Of a DNA stretch of 64,000 nucleotides, positions 62,988 to 64,000 are shown piece by piece. The stretch is from Cryptosporangium arvum DSM 44712 (lineage in GTDB: Bacteria; Actinomycetota; Actinomycetes; Mycobacteriales; Cryptosporangiaceae): contig NZ_KK073874.1 in assembly GCF_000585375.1 (NCBI RefSeq), forward strand, positions 2,232,001 to 2,296,000, in the 5' to 3' direction. Numbering within the stretch: position 1 is the stretch's first letter; the number at the start of each line of letters is the position of its first letter. The translations under genes and the position numbers were made by a program. Under the pieces are notes generated by a model. The model worked only from the letters and a program-made list of their open reading frames with translations. It was not told the DNA's origin and did no database searches.

Positions 62988-64000
62988 ATGTCGGAGGTGT
63001 TGCTCGACGGCGCCGCGCTGACCGCCGAGCAAGTGCGCAGCGTGGCGAGGCACGGCGCCCGCGTGATCGTGCACGAGGACGGTCTGATCCGCGCGAGCGC
63101 GGCCCACGAGTCGATCCGGGCGCTGAGCGCCGCCCGGCCGGTGTACGGCCGGACGACCGGCGTCGGGGCGAACCGGCTGGTCGCCGTGGAGTACGAGAGT
63201 TCGGCCGGACCGGTCGTGCTCGGCCCCGAGGGCAGCGTCGTGCCCGGCGACGCCGCGCCCGAGCCGATCGTGCGGCACGAACCCCACGGTCTGCGCCTGC
63301 TGCGCAGCCACGCCGGTGGCGCCGGTCCGCTGCTCGACCCGGTGAGCGTGCGGGCGATGCTCACGGTGCGGGCCAACCAGCTGGCCGCGGGCGGGTCCGG
63401 GGTCGCGCCGCACCTGCTCACCGCGCTCGCCGAAGCCCTCAACCGCGGCGCCATCCCGCCCGTGCACGCGTTCGGCGGCATCGGCACCGGTGACCTGCCC
63501 GCACTTGCCGTCACCGCGCTCTGCCTGCTCGGCGAGGTGCCGTGGCGCGGTGGGGCGATGGAGGCGGTGCCGTTCGACCCGGCCGACGCGCTGTCGTTCA
63601 TCAGCTCGAACGCCGGCTCGATCGGCGAGGCCGCACTGGCCTGCGCCGACCTGTCGGAACTGCTGCGCGCCAGCACCGTGATCACCGCGCTGGCGTTCCT
63701 GGCCTGCGACGGAAACAGCGAAGCGTACGAGGCCGTCGTCCACCTGGCGCGGCCGCACCCCGGCCAGCAGACCGTCGCGGCCCGGCTGCGTGACCTGCTC
63801 GCCGGCCAGCCGGTCAAGGCGGCGCGGATCCAGGACCCGTACAGCTACCGCGCGGTGCCCCAGGTGCACGGCCCGGCGCTGGACGCCGTCGTCGCGCTGG
63901 AACGGACGATGAGTATCGAGCTCAACGCCGCCGCGGAGAACCCACTCGTCGACTCGGTCGGGCGCCGGGTGCTGCACAACGCGAACTTCCACACCGCGTA
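62988..64000 (+). CDS. HAL/PAL-family lyase homologue with altered MIO triad (5' part)
   Basis: The first ~337 codons are in the window; the 3' end is cut off. Family marks: YGRTTGVG with Tyr53, QDPYSYRAVPQVHGP, NAAAENPLVD and HNANFH. At the place of the [10 protein letters not shown] loop it reads GGIGTGDLPALA: Gly166-Thr167-Gly168 stand for the Ala-Ser-Gly that forms the MIO cofactor. AAGGGG lies ~6 bases before the ATG. It is divergent from the transporter operon. It may be a MIO-less relative or use another chemistry; it is not a simple second HutH. Confidence 0.85.
   Translation, partial: MSEVLLDGAALTAEQVRSVARHGARVIVHEDGLIRASAAHESIRALSAARPVYGRTTGVGANRLVAVEYESSAGPVVLGPEGSVVPGDAAPEPIVRHEPHGLRLLRSHAGGAGPLLDPVSVRAMLTVRANQLAAGGSGVAPHLLTALAEALNRGAIPPVHAFGGIGTGDLPALAVTALCLLGEVPWRGGAMEAVPFDPADALSFISSNAGSIGEAALACADLSELLRASTVITALAFLACDGNSEAYEAVVHLARPHPGQQTVAARLRDLLAGQPVKAARIQDPYSYRAVPQVHGPALDAVVALERTMSIELNAAAENPLVDSVGRRVLHNANFHTA

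Overview
The window is GC-rich actinobacterial DNA with tightly packed genes, frequent GTG/TTG starts and many 1-4 base start/stop overlaps. The DUF574-type methyltransferases, DUF397 proteins, XRE/DUF5753 regulator and the histidine-utilisation gene order point to a filamentous, probably sporulating actinomycete (Streptomyces/Frankiales/Cryptosporangium-like range). The species cannot be fixed from the sequence. I saw no tRNA, rRNA, CRISPR array, transposase or phage genes. I found no gene-free stretch longer than 300 bases.

Layout. 1-1.4 kb: repeat-rich membrane protein. 1.5-13.4 kb: an envelope/redox island built around an ECF sigma factor of SigL type and its zinc-motif anti-sigma factor. 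It holds a ferric-reductase-like/ferredoxin fusion with its FAD reductase, a DUF1996 protein, a DUF4142 protein, a COG4315-type lipoprotein, a CAP-like membrane protein, a small membrane protein and an orphan P-type-ATPase actuator-domain protein. 13.5-24.6 kb: DUF3516 helicase, a WXG-like/papain-like two-gene unit, a CapA-like protein, a WD40 receptor kinase and a secreted metzincin. 24.8-28.1 kb: DUF574 methyltransferases with XRE and DUF397 regulators. 28.2-31.1 kb: erythromycin-esterase-family protein and ABC-F protein. 31.1-43.6 kb: a complete type IV pilus locus on the minus strand (TPR, PilB, PilT, PilC, PilA, PilD, PilM, PilN, PilO and three minor pilins). 43.7-45.7 kb: META lipoprotein and cytochrome P450. 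45.7-53.5 kb: IclR regulator divergent from hutH-hutU-M20 amidohydrolase-hutF-hutI. 53.5-59.3 kb: class A penicillin-binding protein, regulators, aldo/keto reductase, PspC-like protein. 59.4-62.9 kb: betaine/choline-type ABC transporter. 63-64 kb: start of a second HAL-family gene with an altered cofactor motif.

Main discovery. The promoter pattern TGAACC-N16-CGT occurs exactly six times, plus one near match, between 4.3 and 13.4 kb. Each copy is oriented towards a gene of the island, and one lies in front of the sigma factor itself. This fits the binding pattern known for mycobacterial SigL and suggests a compact local regulon of surface and redox proteins. Other notable items are the free-standing P-type-ATPase actuator protein, a WXG-like protein with a papain-like C-terminus, pilins carrying Ig-like or ricin-lectin modules, and the HAL homologue whose Ala-Ser-Gly cofactor triad is replaced.
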